A program made the position numbers and the translations under genes. Positions 62,905 through 63,182 of a DNA stretch of 63,182 bases are shown here, piece after piece. The stretch comes from Methylomonas methanica (GTDB taxonomy: Bacteria; Pseudomonadota; Gammaproteobacteria; Methylococcales; Methylomonadaceae), in the NCBI RefSeq assembly GCF_001644035.1, contig NZ_LUUG01000054.1, positions 1 to 63,182 on the forward strand. The letters run 5' to 3'. Numbering within the stretch: position 1 is the first letter of the stretch; each line of letters begins with the position of its first letter. The notes below the pieces were generated by a model. It was not told the DNA's origin and ran no database searches. It saw nothing but the letters and a program-made list of their open reading frames with translations.

Positions 62905-63182
62905 GAATGCCGGTTCTCGCACCGGCAGGCGAGATACTTTCGCTACGAAAACCATCCCTGGTTTTCGCCCTTCGGGCCAGCCTATCCGCTGTTCAAATTC
63001 GCTCCCGGCGAATTTGTGCACCGCCAACAGAAAGTATCCAAAGAAAAGGCGGCCCGGATGCCGCTTCTTCCCTGCGTTCCTCGCTTTTGATAGGGGTTGC
63101 CGAAAGGGGCTTCCTGCCCCTTCGGCAACGTACGGCATCCATGCCGCACCCCTAACGGGCTATTCCTATCAAAAGCTCCGGT
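62905..63182 (-). repeat. Structured intergenic repeat, right copy (inverted)
   Basis: Homologous to positions 15-220 but on the opposite strand, running off the window end. The outer arms are 63085-63094 and 63165-63174 (ttttgatagg / cctatcaaaa). They enclose 63096-63109 with 63117-63129, and 63130-63137 with 63142-63149. Further hairpins lie near 62995-63016 and at 62909-62914 with 62921-62926. Compared with the left copy, the outer stem has changed on both arms so that pairing is kept. The second half differs from the left copy, which suggests modular units. Confidence 0.85.

Noticed and set aside
1..63182. Window as a composite transposon bounded by inverted repeats
   Set aside because: The interior is dominated by core housekeeping genes without transposase or integrase; the bracketing repeats are better explained as dispersed intergenic elements at the window edges.

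Overview
The window looks like the chromosome of a gammaproteobacterium, most likely a methanotroph of the Methylomonas type (Methylococcaceae). This is a judgement from gene content and protein style: a SUF Fe-S cluster, pyruvate phosphate dikinase, citrate synthase next to a complete sdh operon, a large PilY1, and a CheD-containing chemotaxis operon with ParA. No rRNA or marker gene fixes the species. I see no tRNA, rRNA, CRISPR array, prophage or complete insertion sequence. About 60 genes are densely packed, often with 4-base start/stop overlaps.

Layout. Positions 1-300 hold a highly structured intergenic repeat. An inverted homologous copy closes the window at about 62905-63182, and a decayed partial copy lies near 23930-24060. 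At 0.3-5.8 kb there is a SUF cluster (sufC, sufD, sufS, sufU) interrupted by an antisense Uma2-family gene, followed by rsmJ and a Rieske ferredoxin. At 5.9-10.6 kb come lgt, prfB (without its usual programmed frameshift), a DUF433/DUF5615 toxin-antitoxin-like pair, lysS and a flavin reductase. At 10.8-14.1 kb come a Nif11-like small protein, folP, a PLP enzyme and a histidine-rich membrane protein. At 14.1-18.4 kb, on the minus strand, are dodecin, thiE, thiD, an unusual NAD-dependent DNA ligase and a Zur-like regulator, with a probable FNR-controlled small RNA between the last two. At 18.5-24.6 kb are a heme-sensor diguanylate cyclase, ppdK, an HI0933-type flavoprotein and a long-chain flavodoxin.

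The interval 25.0-30.2 kb is a respiratory block: gltA, an SDHAF4-like gene, sdhCDAB and sdhE. After queA, 31.3-39.7 kb (minus strand) is a type IV pilus minor-pilin operon, fimU-pilV-pilW-pilX-pilY1-pilE. At 40.1-51.5 kb a long chemotaxis operon (cheY-cheA-cheW-mcp-cheW-parA-STAS-cheR-cheD-cheB-mcp-STAS) runs divergently from it. The operon has no recognisable cheZ, but its second MCP and a separate 179-aa protein at 54.4 kb share a CheZ-like FxDxxxQ motif and an acidic C-terminal tail. At 51.5-62.4 kb are housekeeping genes: an AI-2E-type exporter, phoH, a TPR lipoprotein, a YoaA/DinG helicase, tsaB, a Sua5/YciO protein, a site-2 protease, scpA, scpB and rluB. The last three overlap one another in unusual ways.

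The observations I rank highest are: (1) an apparent FNR-activated small RNA of about 85 nt at 17703-17787, with a class II promoter geometry; (2) the pair of CheZ-like proteins in a system without cheZ; (3) a dispersed repeat whose outer stem shows compensatory base changes between copies; (4) a repeat-bearing reading frame fused upstream of ScpB; and (5) a DNA ligase with several substituted signature residues.
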